Positions 8,961 through 17,684 of a stretch of 64,000 bases of DNA are shown in pieces. Source of the DNA: Kistimonas asteriae (GTDB lineage: Bacteria > Pseudomonadota > Gammaproteobacteria > Pseudomonadales > Endozoicomonadaceae). The stretch spans positions 124,001 to 188,000 of the forward strand of contig NZ_JAEVHF010000008.1 of assembly GCF_018263925.1 (NCBI RefSeq), written 5' to 3'. The notes under the pieces were generated by a model. It worked only from the letters and a program-made list of their open reading frames with translations. It was not told where the DNA came from and made no database searches. Positions within the stretch are counted from its first letter, which is position 1. Every line of letters starts with the position of its first letter. The position numbers were made by a program, and so were the translations under genes.

Positions 8961-9761
8961 TCAGAATCCCTGGATATGCTCAGCTTCGATGCTTTCAAAA
9001 TACCGGAGGGTGCGAACCGTCAGGTCCAGGGTGGCGGCCTCATCACAGACGAGCAGCGTTTTGGCGTGCAGCTGAAGGGCTGAGATCGTCCACATATGGT
9101 TGATGGGGTCCTCCACGGCGGCTTTGATCGCCCGGGCCTTACCGGAACCGGTGGCCAGAATCATGACTTCATCGGCATCCATAATGGTGCCGACTCCGAC
9201 AGTTAATGCCAGTTTGGGCACCTGATCGATATCCCCCTCAAAAAAGCGTGCATTTGCCTGGCGGGTGTTCTGTGTCAGGGTTTTTGTCCGGGTGCGGGAG
9301 CGCAGGGAAGAGCCGGGTTCGTTAAATGCGATGTGCCCGTCATGGCCAACGCCGCCAAAAAACAGATGGATACCTCCGACGGCGGTGATGCAGTCTTCGT
9401 AGCGCTGGCATTCAGCATCCAAGTCATCGGCATTGCCATCAAGGAAATGGACATTGGCAGCGGGAATGTCGATATGCCGGAACAGGTTCTCTTCCATGAA
9501 GGTCCGGTAGCTTTGGGCGTGTCCGGCGGCAAGTCCAACATATTCATCCATGTTGAACGTGATGACATGCTTGAAACTGAGATCGTCTTGCTGGTGCAGA
9601 CGGATCAGCTCCCGGTACGTCAATAGCGGCGTGCCCCCCGTGGGAAGACCCAGCACAAAAGGGCGGTCCGGGCCTGGATCGAATGCCCGAATGCGGTCTG
9701 CGATGTAGCGTGCTGACCAGAGTCCTGTCGCCTGGGCATCTCGCAGAGGGATAAGACGCAT
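8961..9761 (-). CDS. nagB: Glucosamine-6-phosphate deaminase
   Basis: A 266-residue enzyme, the usual NagB length, converting glucosamine-6-P to fructose-6-P and ammonia. Motifs seen: [10 protein letters not shown] near the N-terminus, FNMDEYVGL with the catalytic Asp near 72, and [17 protein letters not shown] with the catalytic His. It is the first gene of the nag operon. The promoter lies in the 246-bp gap shared with divergent nagE. With nagA and nagE it forms the full route from external GlcNAc to glycolysis. Confidence 0.96.
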   Translation of the reverse strand: MRLIPLRDAQATGLWSARYIADRIRAFDPGPDRPFVLGLPTGGTPLLTYRELIRLHQQDDLSFKHVITFNMDEYVGLAAGHAQSYRTFMEENLFRHIDIPAANVHFLDGNADDLDAECQRYEDCITAVGGIHLFFGGVGHDGHIAFNEPGSSLRSRTRTKTLTQNTRQANARFFEGDIDQVPKLALTVGVGTIMDADEVMILATGSGKARAIKAAVEDPINHMWTISALQLHAKTLLVCDEAATLDLTVRTLRYFESIEAEHIQGF

Positions 9762-10007
9762 GGATTATCTCCCGGATAGTGGTGTGAAACGGTTCCGATG
9801 AGGGCTGATGCGTACCGATTCTGACAACGGATGGAATCTGCCAATAATTTACATAATAAAATAATAGGTGACTTAAAGGTCAAATAATTTTGATTTAATC
9901 CGTTTCTATTGACCTTCGACAGAAATTTTCCGGTTACATATTTCACGCAATAAAAAAAGTGGGTACGATGATGCCGTAAATGATTAGCTAACCGAGGGGA
10001 ACCTGCC
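9762..10007. promoter_or_regulatory. Divergent nagB / nagE control region
   Basis: An AT-rich gap of 246 bp between two genes normally co-repressed by NagC. It holds A/T-rich stretches (9846-9905, for example TAATAAAATAATA) that could contain NagC operators. A possible nagE promoter is TTCACG at 9942 and TACGAT at 9964 (16-bp spacer). No operator can be assigned with certainty by eye. Confidence 0.4.
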
Positions 10008-11444
10008 GTGAACATCTTCAGTTACCTGCAGAAGCTGGGTAAGGCGCTGATGCTGCCTATTGCCTCGCTGCCTGTTGCAGCCCTGTTGCTGCGACTCGGG
10101 CAGCCCGATTTGCTGGATATTCCGTTTATGGCGGAGGCCGGCAATGCCATTTTCAGTAATCTGCCGCTGTTGTTCGCGATGGGTATCGGGGTGGGACTGT
10201 CCCGTGATGGAGCCGGTGCTGCCGCCATTGCCGGTGCGATTGGCTACTTCGTGCTGACCAGTGCGGCGGGCACGATCAATGACAGCATTAACATGTCATT
10301 CTTCGGCGGCATTATGGCCGGTATCGTTGCCGGACACGTCTATAACCGTTTTCATGCCACGGTCTTGCCCCAGTATCTGGGTTTTTTCGGAGGCAAGCGC
10401 CTGGTGCCGATTATTACCGGTCTGATCATGTTGCTGGTGGCCTGGGTCTGTGGTTATGTGTGGCCGGTGATCCAGTCCGGTATTGATGCCTTTGGTCATG
10501 GTGTTGCAGAGTCCGGTTCCGTGGGACAATTCCTGTACGGCACCCTCAACCGGGGCCTGATTCCCTTTGGTTTGCACCATGTGCTGAATTCTTATTTCTG
10601 GTTCGGCCTGGGTGACTTCACCAATGCAGCGGGTGAGCTGGTGACCGGCGATTTGAACCGGTTCTTTGCGGGTGATCCCTCTGCAGGGGTATTCATGGCA
10701 GGTTTCTTCCCCGTCATGATGTTTGGTTTGCCGGCTGGTGCATTGGCCATGTATTTGGCAGCACCGAAAGTGCGTCGGGCGCAGGTCGGTGGTGTGTTGT
10801 TCTCCGTGGCACTGACGGCTTTCCTGACCGGGATTACTGAACCCCTCGAATTCATGTTCATGTTCCTGGCGCCAGCACTGTATGCCCTCCATGCGGTGTT
10901 AACGGGGTTGTCTCTGATGATTTCCAACCTGCTGGGCACACTGCATGGCTTTGGATTCTCCGCTGGTCTGTTTGATTTTGTTCTGAACTGGGGCCTTGCC
11001 ACCAAACCAGAGGTATTGCTGCTTCAGGGGCTTTGCACGGGTGTTGTTTACTTTGTGAGTTTTTATGCCCTGATCAAGTTCATGAACCTCAAAACACCAG
11101 GTCGTGACGAAGAAGTGGCTGAAACAGAAACAATAACGGCGGTTCAGCCAGCCGCGGCGGCTGCTATGGAAGCAGCAGATACACCCACCGGAAAGGCGCA
11201 ACGTTATCTGGTACTGCTGGGTGGGGTTAAGAACCTGGAAACCATTGATGCCTGCATCACACGCCTGAGACTGAATGTCCATGTGCCCGTTGTTGCCAGT
11301 GATGCCGAATTCAAGGCGCTGGGTGCCAGTGGTGTGATTCGGGTGGGTGAAAAGAGCATCCAGGTGGTGCTCGGCCCTGAAGCCGAAACCATCGCGGGCA
11401 TCATGAAAACGATGCAGGTTACCGAGGCTGAACCGGCATTCTGA
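10008..11444 (+). CDS. nagE: PTS N-acetylglucosamine-specific EIICB component
   Basis: A 478-residue membrane permease. The N-terminal EIIC domain (about 1-365) begins MNIFSYLQKLGKALMLPIA and contains the sugar-site segment GITEPLEFMFMF. A Pro/Ala linker is followed by an EIIB domain (395-478) with the phosphocysteine in DACITRL (C416). It imports and phosphorylates GlcNAc to GlcNAc-6-P. No EIIA domain follows, unlike E. coli NagE, so phosphate must come from an EIIA encoded elsewhere; an enzyme I relic lies just downstream. The gene is divergent from nagBAC and probably NagC-controlled. Confidence 0.93.
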   Translation: MNIFSYLQKLGKALMLPIASLPVAALLLRLGQPDLLDIPFMAEAGNAIFSNLPLLFAMGIGVGLSRDGAGAAAIAGAIGYFVLTSAAGTINDSINMSFFGGIMAGIVAGHVYNRFHATVLPQYLGFFGGKRLVPIITGLIMLLVAWVCGYVWPVIQSGIDAFGHGVAESGSVGQFLYGTLNRGLIPFGLHHVLNSYFWFGLGDFTNAAGELVTGDLNRFFAGDPSAGVFMAGFFPVMMFGLPAGALAMYLAAPKVRRAQVGGVLFSVALTAFLTGITEPLEFMFMFLAPALYALHAVLTGLSLMISNLLGTLHGFGFSAGLFDFVLNWGLATKPEVLLLQGLCTGVVYFVSFYALIKFMNLKTPGRDEEVAETETITAVQPAAAAAMEAADTPTGKAQRYLVLLGGVKNLETIDACITRLRLNVHVPVVASDAEFKALGASGVIRVGEKSIQVVLGPEAETIAGIMKTMQVTEAEPAF

Positions 11445-11460
11445 TCAGGCTGTCACCTGG

Positions 11461-11499
11461 CCCTGTGCTTTGCCCGCTCGCTTCAGGTAAAGCACAGGG
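11461..11499 (+). terminator. Inverted repeat after nagE
   Basis: A perfect 11-bp stem (CCCTGTGCTTT / AAAGCACAGGG) with a 17-nt loop begins 16 nt after the nagE stop. No T-run follows, so it may be a processing or attenuating hairpin rather than a strong terminator. Confidence 0.4.
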
Positions 11500-11523
11500 T
11501 TACCACGTTCCTGTCCGTATTTG

Positions 11524-11745
11524 GTTGAACATTTTGCTGGTGATGAATAGGTGGTGCCACTGCTGTTGGGGTTAGGAGTTGATGAATTGTCTGTCAGAGT
11601 ACCTGCTATCGCTGATATCAAGGCTGTTGTCAGGCGTCTCTCTATACCGCAATGCAGAGAATTGGCTCGTCAGACGCTGTCACTGGAATCAGCGACAGCG
11701 GTTCGGCATCTGGTGGCAAATCAGGTTTATTCAACAGGGAAGTAG
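11524..11745 (+). pseudogene. Relic of PTS enzyme I C-terminal domain (nagF/ptsI-like)
   Basis: Translation from 11551 gives VVPLLLGLGVDELSVRVPAI, then ADIKAVVRRLS and ARQTLSLESATAVRHLV. This matches the C-terminal end of PTS enzyme I (usual form: CGELAGD...PLLLGLGVDELSV). Just upstream in the same frame, 11536-11544 encodes AGD, with degraded sequence before it and an in-frame TAG at 11548. Only about 70 codons remain; the histidine-phosphorylation, PEP-binding and most TIM-barrel parts are absent. In pseudomonads nagE is paired with nagF, a fused EI-HPr-EIIA protein, so this is probably the stump of such a gene. Confidence 0.75.
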
Positions 11746-11752
11746 CATTCTA

Positions 11753-12106
11753 ATGGGATTTTTTGACAAAGTTAAAACGGCATTTAATCGTCCAGCCGCA
11801 GCCGCAGCCGCAGCCGCAGCCGCAGCCGCAGCCGCAGAGCCAGCCTGTGTTTCTGCGAATAGCGATGACAACACGGTCAGGCTGATAGCAGACTGTAGTG
11901 AGGCTTTAGGAGGGCGGGAGAATATTGCCGGTCCTGTACAGGTCGCCATGACCCGTGTGCGGGTTGAAGTGCTGGATCCGGCGCGTGTGAACCGATCGCA
12001 GTTGAAAGCTTCAGGGTTGCTGGGCCATATGGTGATAGGCGATACCATTGTGCATCTGCTGGCAGGTGATCAGGCGACTGATCTGGCGAAAGGTCTGCAG
12101 TCCTGA
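11753..12106 (+). CDS. EIIB-like domain protein lacking the phosphocysteine, with polyalanine tract
   Basis: A 117-residue protein. Residues 1-14 are MGFFDKVKTAFNRP; 15-28 are 14 consecutive Ala encoded by (GCCGCA)7; about 45-117 form a glucose-family EIIB domain (RLIADCSEALGG, ENIAG, MTRVRVEV, LKASGLLG). In active EIIB the segment reads DACITRL; here it is VQVAMTRV, so the phosphorylatable Cys is missing. It cannot act as a normal phosphocarrier. It could bind EIIA or EIIC as a regulatory partner, or be decaying. It sits 7 nt after the enzyme I relic and reads with nagE. Confidence 0.7.
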   Translation: MGFFDKVKTAFNRPAAAAAAAAAAAAAAEPACVSANSDDNTVRLIADCSEALGGRENIAGPVQVAMTRVRVEVLDPARVNRSQLKASGLLGHMVIGDTIVHLLAGDQATDLAKGLQS

Positions 12107-12343
12107 TGCCATCGTGGCAGGCCAGATCCCTGGGAGGGAAGCGCTGTCTTCCCTTCGTCATGTGATGCTCCTTGTCTGAAAACTTTGTTAACCCTTTGAT
12201 ATGAAATCACTTCTTTAGCTGGATTGAAGTAATCTCGATAACGATTTTGCTTAGCGCGCCTAACCGTTCTGATCTGGTTTCCCTGCTATAAAGCCGTTAA
12301 TGTAGAGGCTGGGATTCTGAAAGCAAACTAGATAAAGCATTTT

Positions 12344-13219
12344 ATGGTTAACTCAAATGCACAGCGTAATGCGCGGCTGCTCAGGCTGGCATCCACGGCA
12401 TCCGTTGTCACGGCTATCGTACTGATTGTCGCGAAGTTGTTCGCCTGGTGGGTCAGTGGCTCGGTCAGTATGATGGCGACGGTCATTGATTCCATGCTGG
12501 ACGCCTTTGCATCGCTGATCAACATGGTAGCGGTCTATATTGCGCTCAAACCCGCGGATGAGGATCATCACTTCGGCCATGGCAAGGCGGAGCAGCTGGC
12601 GGCGCTGGCGCAGTCGGCCTTCATTGCCGGTTCGGCTATTTTCCTGATTCTGCATGCGATCAACGATCTGACCAATGACGTGGAAATCGGCAATGAGCAG
12701 GTTGCCATGATGGTTATGGCCTTTTCGATCGTCTGCACCCTGATATTGCTGGTCATTCAGAACTATGTCATTCGTGAGACCGGATCCATTGCGATCAAGG
12801 CTGACGAGATGCACTATCGCATGGACCTGATTACCAATCTCAGCGTGATTCTCGCGCTGGCGCTGGCCGCTGCGGGATACCGTGAGGCTGATGCAATTTT
12901 TGGTATTCTGATTGCGCTGTATATGCTCAACAGTGTCCGGAAAGTAGGGTGGGAATCTATCCAGATGCTGATGGATCGAGCCCTGCCGGAAGAGGAACTT
13001 GAGCGTATTGAAAAGACCATTCTCAGTGTTGAGGGTGTTCAGGGGGTTCACAACCTGAGAACCCGTATCTCCGGCGCGCTACCCATTATCCAGTTTCACT
13101 TGGATGTGCAGGGTGATCTTTCCGTCAGGCAGGCACATGATATCGGCGGGCAGGTCAAACAGGCCATTCTGGCGTGGATGCCTGAGGCGGATGTGACCTT
13201 TCATTTGGACCCCAATTAG
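12344..13219 (+). CDS. fieF: Cation diffusion facilitator, FieF-type
   Basis: A 291-residue CDF transporter exporting Fe2+/Zn2+ in exchange for protons. The four site-A metal ligands of FieF are present: D49 and D53 in VIDSMLDAF, H157 and D161 in ADEMHYRMD. The histidine-rich loop HHFGHGKAEQL lies near 75-85. Six transmembrane segments precede a C-terminal cytoplasmic domain (about 205-291) with VHNLRTRISG and the metal-site-containing FHLDV. Length matches FieF (about 300). Monocistronic, ending at a shared bidirectional terminator. Confidence 0.93.
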   Translation: MVNSNAQRNARLLRLASTASVVTAIVLIVAKLFAWWVSGSVSMMATVIDSMLDAFASLINMVAVYIALKPADEDHHFGHGKAEQLAALAQSAFIAGSAIFLILHAINDLTNDVEIGNEQVAMMVMAFSIVCTLILLVIQNYVIRETGSIAIKADEMHYRMDLITNLSVILALALAAAGYREADAIFGILIALYMLNSVRKVGWESIQMLMDRALPEEELERIEKTILSVEGVQGVHNLRTRISGALPIIQFHLDVQGDLSVRQAHDIGGQVKQAILAWMPEADVTFHLDPN

Positions 13220-13241
13220 AACGCCACATCTCCTTACCTAT

Positions 13242-13280
13242 AAAAAAGGCTACCGGAAACAGCAACCGGTAGCCTTTTTT
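13242..13280. terminator. Bidirectional intrinsic terminator, fieF / RND permease
   Basis: A perfect 15-bp stem including flanking A6 and T6 runs (AAAAAAGGCTACCGG / CCGGTAGCCTTTTTT) with a 9-nt loop. It lies between the convergent fieF and efflux genes and can terminate both. Confidence 0.93.
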
Positions 13281-13291
13281 CTTGCGGGGTT

Positions 13292-16200
13292 TCAGTGGGT
13301 TTGTGGCGTAAGCTCTGTGTTATGAACCGTTTTGCTGGCCAGGAGTGTGTAAATAACCGGCACCACAAACAGTGTAAACAGCGTACCGATCATCATGCCG
13401 CTGGCAATGACCACGCCGATATTGAACCGACTCACGGCCCCTGCGCCGGAGGCCAGCAGAAGCGGCACAATACCCAGCACGGTGGCACCGGTTGTCATCA
13501 GGACAGGACGTAACCGCAGTGCCGCCGCTTCCTCAACGGCTTTGCAAATGTCCAGCCCCTGCTCGCGCCGCAGCTGATTGGCAAATTCAACGATCAGGAT
13601 ACCGTGCTTGGTGATCAGGCCGATCAGCGTCACCAGGCCAATCTGGGTATAGATGTTCATGGTGACACTGATGCCGATACCATGCTCAAACATATTGCCA
13701 AGCACTAATGGTATCAGGGCACCACAAATGGACATGGGAACAGTGATCATGACAACCAGCGGATCCCTGAAGCTTTCAAACTGAGCCGCCAGCACCAGGA
13801 AAATCACCAGCAGGGAAATGGCGAAGGTCACCATAAGGGCCTGTCCCTCATTGATGAATTGACGGGAGCTGCCCTCATAGTCAATCCCAAACCCTTCAGG
13901 GTTCATTTCCGCCGCTTTTTCCTGCAGGAAGGCGAGGGCTTCACCGAGGCTGGCTCCGGGCGTCAACATCCCCTGGAGTTTGGTCGAGTTGAGCTGCTGG
14001 AACTGGGTCAGCCGGTTCGGCTGGGTGTCTGTGCTGACGGTTATGATGGCGGATAGAGGCACCATGTCACCGGATTCCGCCCGGACGTAGTAACGCCCCA
14101 GCCATTCCTGATTCAGCCGAAACTCCCGCGGCGCCTGGGGAATGACCTTATAACTGCGTCCTTCGATACTGAACCGGTTCAGGTTGCCGTTGCCCAGCAT
14201 TGTTGAGAGTGTGGTGCCGATATCCCGCATGCTGATGCCGAGGCTGGCCGCCTTGTTACGGTCAACCATCAGCTGGATTTCGGGTTTGTTGAAGCGGAGT
14301 TCGTTGCTGATAAACATGAACAGCCCGGACTCTCTGGCCACTTTGGTCAGCCCTTCGGACACCCGAAATAGGGTTTCATAATCACTGGTGGTATTGATGA
14401 CCAGTTGTACGGGTAAACCGCCACCGGCGCCGGGAAGCGAGGGCATATTGAAAGAAAAGACTTCCAGGCCGGAAACCTGGCTGAGGTGATTGTTTTGCAG
14501 TTCTTTCTGTATGTCGAACTGATTGCGCTCTCGTTCCCCCCAGGGTTTCAGCAGCATACCGCTGAACGACATGTTCGGTCCGCCATCCCCATTGACCAGG
14601 AAGGAGCTTTCGTATTCCGGGAATTGCCGGAAGATGGCCTCGTAGGTATCGGTGTAGCGGTTCAAATAATCAATATTCGCATACTGGGGGGATTTGGACA
14701 TGACAAAGATAATGCCCATGTCTTCATTGGGGGCCAGCTCACTGCGGGTTTCCATAAACAGGAATGGAATCGCGCAGAAAACAACAGCCGCAAAAAACAG
14801 GGTGGGGCCACGGTAGGATAAGCCCCGGCGTATGGCCGCCTGGTAACTGTTCTTGAGCTGGTCAAAGCGATGATCCAGCCACTTCACAAATCGGCTGTCA
14901 TTTCCGGCCGGTTGTAGCAACCGGGAGCACATCATCGGTGATAGCGTCAGGGCAATAATACCGGAGATGACTACCGCACCGGCGAGCGTGAAAGCAAATT
15001 CGCTGAACAGGCTGCCGGTCAGGCCGGTCATGAAACCGATGGGGGCATAAACGGCCGCCAGGGTGATCGTCATGGATATCACCGGGAGGGCGATTTCACG
15101 GGCGCCCGCCAGCGCCGACTCAAAGGGCGAATTGCCGTCCTCAATATGCCGATGAATGTTTTCAACTACCACAATGGCGTCATCAACGACCAGCCCGATA
15201 GCCAGCACCATGGCGAGCAGTGTCAGCAGGTTAATGGAATAGCCCATCAGGTGCATCAGGAACAACACGCCGACCATGGACAACGGTATGGCGACCACGG
15301 GAATCACCACAATGCGCAGCGAGCCCAGGAATAGAAAAACCACCAGAATGACGATGAGGGTTGCTTCCAGCAAGGTTTTGACCACTTCGTCAATGGACGA
15401 TTGGATGAACTCAGTGGCGTCGTAGACGATATCGGCTTTGAGTACGTCGGGCAGCTGTGCCTGGATTCCTGGTAACGTCTCTCTGACTCGTTCGATCACA
15501 TCCAGCGGGTTAGCGGAAGGGGTGGCTGAGATTCCGATGTAGACGGATTGGATGCCGTTGAAGGCCACGTAACTGTCGAAGTTCTCAGCGGTCAGTTCAA
15601 TGTTGGCGACATCCTGAATCCTGACCAGGGTATCCCCATCATTTCGGACAATGATCCGCCTGAAGGCGTCCTCAGTGCTCAGGTCGGTCTGGGCATTGAC
15701 ACTGGTGACGGTCAGGACGCTTTTGGTTTCGCCGGCCGCCGACTGAAAGTTATTGTCGAGAATGGCCTGGTTGATATCCGCCGCGGTGACACTGAGTGCC
15801 GCCATGCGTACCGGATCGAGCCAGACACGCATGGCAAAGGTCTTCTGCCCCAGTATTTCCGCGCTGCCAACGCCTTCCAGGGTCGACAGCCTTGGTTGCA
15901 CCACCCGGGTGAGGTAATCCGTCACCTGCTCGTTGCTCATCGCATCACTGTAAAAGCTCAGATAGAGCAGGGCGGATCCCTTGTTGTCACCCTTGGTGAT
16001 GATGGGATCCTCAGCCTCACTCGGGAGCTGGTTCCTGACTTCGTTGACCTTGGCCATGATTTCCGTGAGGGCGCGGTCAGCATTGTATCCAAGCTGAAGA
16101 TAGGCCGTGACGGTCGAAGTATTCTGGCTGCTGCTGGAGGTCAGGTAATCAATACCCTCAGCCCCGGCCATGGCCTGCTGGACCGGGGTAGTGACAAATC

Positions 16201-16399
16201 CCTGCATCAGCTTGGCACTGGCGCCAGGGTAGATGGTCGTGACCGTAATCACGGCATCTTCCATGGCCGGATACTCACGGACCGGCAGTTTCTGGAAAGC
16301 CTGCAGGCCCAGGAGGAGAATCAGAAGGCTGACCACAGTGGCTAGCACCGGTCGCCGGATGAAAATATCGGTAAAGGATTGTTTCGTTGCGATCGACAT
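13292..16399 (-). CDS. RND multidrug efflux permease (HAE1 family)
   Basis: A 1035-residue inner-membrane proton/drug antiporter. The N-terminus (FTDIFIRRPVLATVVSLLILLLG) and PAMEDAVITVTTIYPGAS are typical of the HAE1 family. TM4 carries the proton-relay Asp pair in GLVVDDAIVVVENIHRH (near 407). The duplicated half shows FEHGIGISVTMNIYTQIGLVTLIGLITKHGILIVEFANQLR. It pairs with the adaptor gene 11 nt upstream; no outer-membrane channel gene follows, so a shared TolC-type channel must be used. It looks closer to MexW/VexF-like pumps than to AcrB, but the substrate is unknown. Confidence 0.92.
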   Translation of the reverse strand: MSIATKQSFTDIFIRRPVLATVVSLLILLLGLQAFQKLPVREYPAMEDAVITVTTIYPGASAKLMQGFVTTPVQQAMAGAEGIDYLTSSSSQNTSTVTAYLQLGYNADRALTEIMAKVNEVRNQLPSEAEDPIITKGDNKGSALLYLSFYSDAMSNEQVTDYLTRVVQPRLSTLEGVGSAEILGQKTFAMRVWLDPVRMAALSVTAADINQAILDNNFQSAAGETKSVLTVTSVNAQTDLSTEDAFRRIIVRNDGDTLVRIQDVANIELTAENFDSYVAFNGIQSVYIGISATPSANPLDVIERVRETLPGIQAQLPDVLKADIVYDATEFIQSSIDEVVKTLLEATLIVILVVFLFLGSLRIVVIPVVAIPLSMVGVLFLMHLMGYSINLLTLLAMVLAIGLVVDDAIVVVENIHRHIEDGNSPFESALAGAREIALPVISMTITLAAVYAPIGFMTGLTGSLFSEFAFTLAGAVVISGIIALTLSPMMCSRLLQPAGNDSRFVKWLDHRFDQLKNSYQAAIRRGLSYRGPTLFFAAVVFCAIPFLFMETRSELAPNEDMGIIFVMSKSPQYANIDYLNRYTDTYEAIFRQFPEYESSFLVNGDGGPNMSFSGMLLKPWGERERNQFDIQKELQNNHLSQVSGLEVFSFNMPSLPGAGGGLPVQLVINTTSDYETLFRVSEGLTKVARESGLFMFISNELRFNKPEIQLMVDRNKAASLGISMRDIGTTLSTMLGNGNLNRFSIEGRSYKVIPQAPREFRLNQEWLGRYYVRAESGDMVPLSAIITVSTDTQPNRLTQFQQLNSTKLQGMLTPGASLGEALAFLQEKAAEMNPEGFGIDYEGSSRQFINEGQALMVTFAISLLVIFLVLAAQFESFRDPLVVMITVPMSICGALIPLVLGNMFEHGIGISVTMNIYTQIGLVTLIGLITKHGILIVEFANQLRREQGLDICKAVEEAAALRLRPVLMTTGATVLGIVPLLLASGAGAVSRFNIGVVIASGMMIGTLFTLFVVPVIYTLLASKTVHNTELTPQTH

Positions 16400-16410
16400 T
16401 CAGGCCACCC

Positions 16411-17505
16411 TCAGAGCTGTACCGTGTTGTTGATGACAACACGGGTGCCGTTATCCAGTTTCAACTGGCCAGAGGTAACGACCTGTTCTGAACCGTCCAA
16501 CCCTTCAGTAATGGCTACGCGGCCCTGCTGGCGTTCACCGGTGCGGACAAACGTACGTTTGACGGATAAGGTGTCAGTCTCTTTCTCGCTATCCTTGCCC
16601 TGGATGACATACACGGAATCGCCATAAAGCGTATAGGTGACAGCGGTTTCCGGTACGGTAACAACGGGTACCTGTTCGGCCAGGATGATCTCAATATCGG
16701 CAAACATGCCGGGGAGCAGTTGGGTGTCGCTGTTGCTGACGATACCGCGTACATCAATGTACCGGGTATCACTGTTGACCTTGGCGTTGATGGCATCAAT
16801 GGCGCCTGTAAACCACTGGTCGCCGTGGGCAGGAACCCGAAAACGAATGGCCTGACCTTTGAACAGCTCAGGCACGGCCTGTTCTGGCAGGCTGAAGTCG
16901 ATGTAAAGCCGGGTTAAATCCTGAAGGGTGGCAATTTTGTCGCCTTCACTCAGGTAATCACCCGGTTCTGCCCGTTGAATACCAATGGTGCCACTGAAGG
17001 GCGCTGTGATGTTTTTCTTTCGCAGCATGGCCTCCGTCTGCGCAACCGCGGCGTGGGCTTCATCCAGGGTTGCGGCACTCTGGTCAAATTGTGTCTGGGA
17101 GATGGCGCGTTTCTCAATGAGGGCACGGTCGCGGTCATAAGTCAGTTGAGCCAGCTTTAAGCGGGCTTTGTAGCTCTTCAGGTTGGCCTGTTCGGTCTGG
17201 TCATCCAGTTGCAGAAGGGGTTGGCCCGCCGCAACTTGTTTGCCGGACTGAAACATCACATCACGCACAATCCCTTTGACTTCGCTCTTGAGTTCCACAC
17301 CCTGTATGGCGGTAAGGCTGCCGATGGTGGTTAAACGGGGCTGCCAGGTTTCAAGGCGGACAGCCTCGGCGGAAATAGTGACAGGCGGTGGGGTAAAGGA
17401 GGCGAAGAATTGCTGCGTCATGTGCTTTTCAAACAGTTTTAAACCAGCCGGTACGCCAAACAGAAGGGCCAGCACTACGCCGGTGAGCAGCCATCGCTTA
17501 AGCAT
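16411..17505 (-). CDS. RND efflux periplasmic adaptor (membrane fusion protein)
   Basis: A 364-residue adaptor with an N-terminal membrane anchor (WLLTGVVLALLFGVPAGL) but no lipobox Cys. A biotinyl-lipoyl-like half-motif (GIVRDVMFQSGKQVAAGQPLLQLDD) precedes an alpha-hairpin (about 105-165, rich in Ala, Leu and Gln), the second half (APFSGTIGIQRAEPGDYLSEGDKIATL), and beta-barrel and membrane-proximal domains. It bridges the permease and an outer-membrane channel. First gene of a two-gene operon with the RND permease (11-nt gap). Confidence 0.92.
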   Translation of the reverse strand: MLKRWLLTGVVLALLFGVPAGLKLFEKHMTQQFFASFTPPPVTISAEAVRLETWQPRLTTIGSLTAIQGVELKSEVKGIVRDVMFQSGKQVAAGQPLLQLDDQTEQANLKSYKARLKLAQLTYDRDRALIEKRAISQTQFDQSAATLDEAHAAVAQTEAMLRKKNITAPFSGTIGIQRAEPGDYLSEGDKIATLQDLTRLYIDFSLPEQAVPELFKGQAIRFRVPAHGDQWFTGAIDAINAKVNSDTRYIDVRGIVSNSDTQLLPGMFADIEIILAEQVPVVTVPETAVTYTLYGDSVYVIQGKDSEKETDTLSVKRTFVRTGERQQGRVAITEGLDGSEQVVTSGQLKLDNGTRVVINNTVQL

Positions 17506-17684
17506 TCTGAGTCCCTGTTTTTATTAATGTGTTTTTGTTTTTTCTTAGGCACCGCGTCATGATGGCGGCAGAAGGTGCGGCTAACTATACCGCACCCGGT
17601 TTGTCGGGGAAACGCCACGCTGACCTGATGCTCAGGAAAGGGTGTTTAACCGGGAAGTGCACAGATCAGTGATTGGGAAAATAC

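Noticed and set aside
9620..10015. A 131-codon minus-strand frame overlapping nagB and the nag promoter
   Set aside because: Low-complexity translation without motif, lying over the nagB 5' end and the divergent control region.
11551..11745. An open frame of 64 codons after nagE as an independent gene
   Set aside because: Its translation is the internal-to-terminal part of enzyme I and the frame continues upstream across a stop, so it is reported as a relic.
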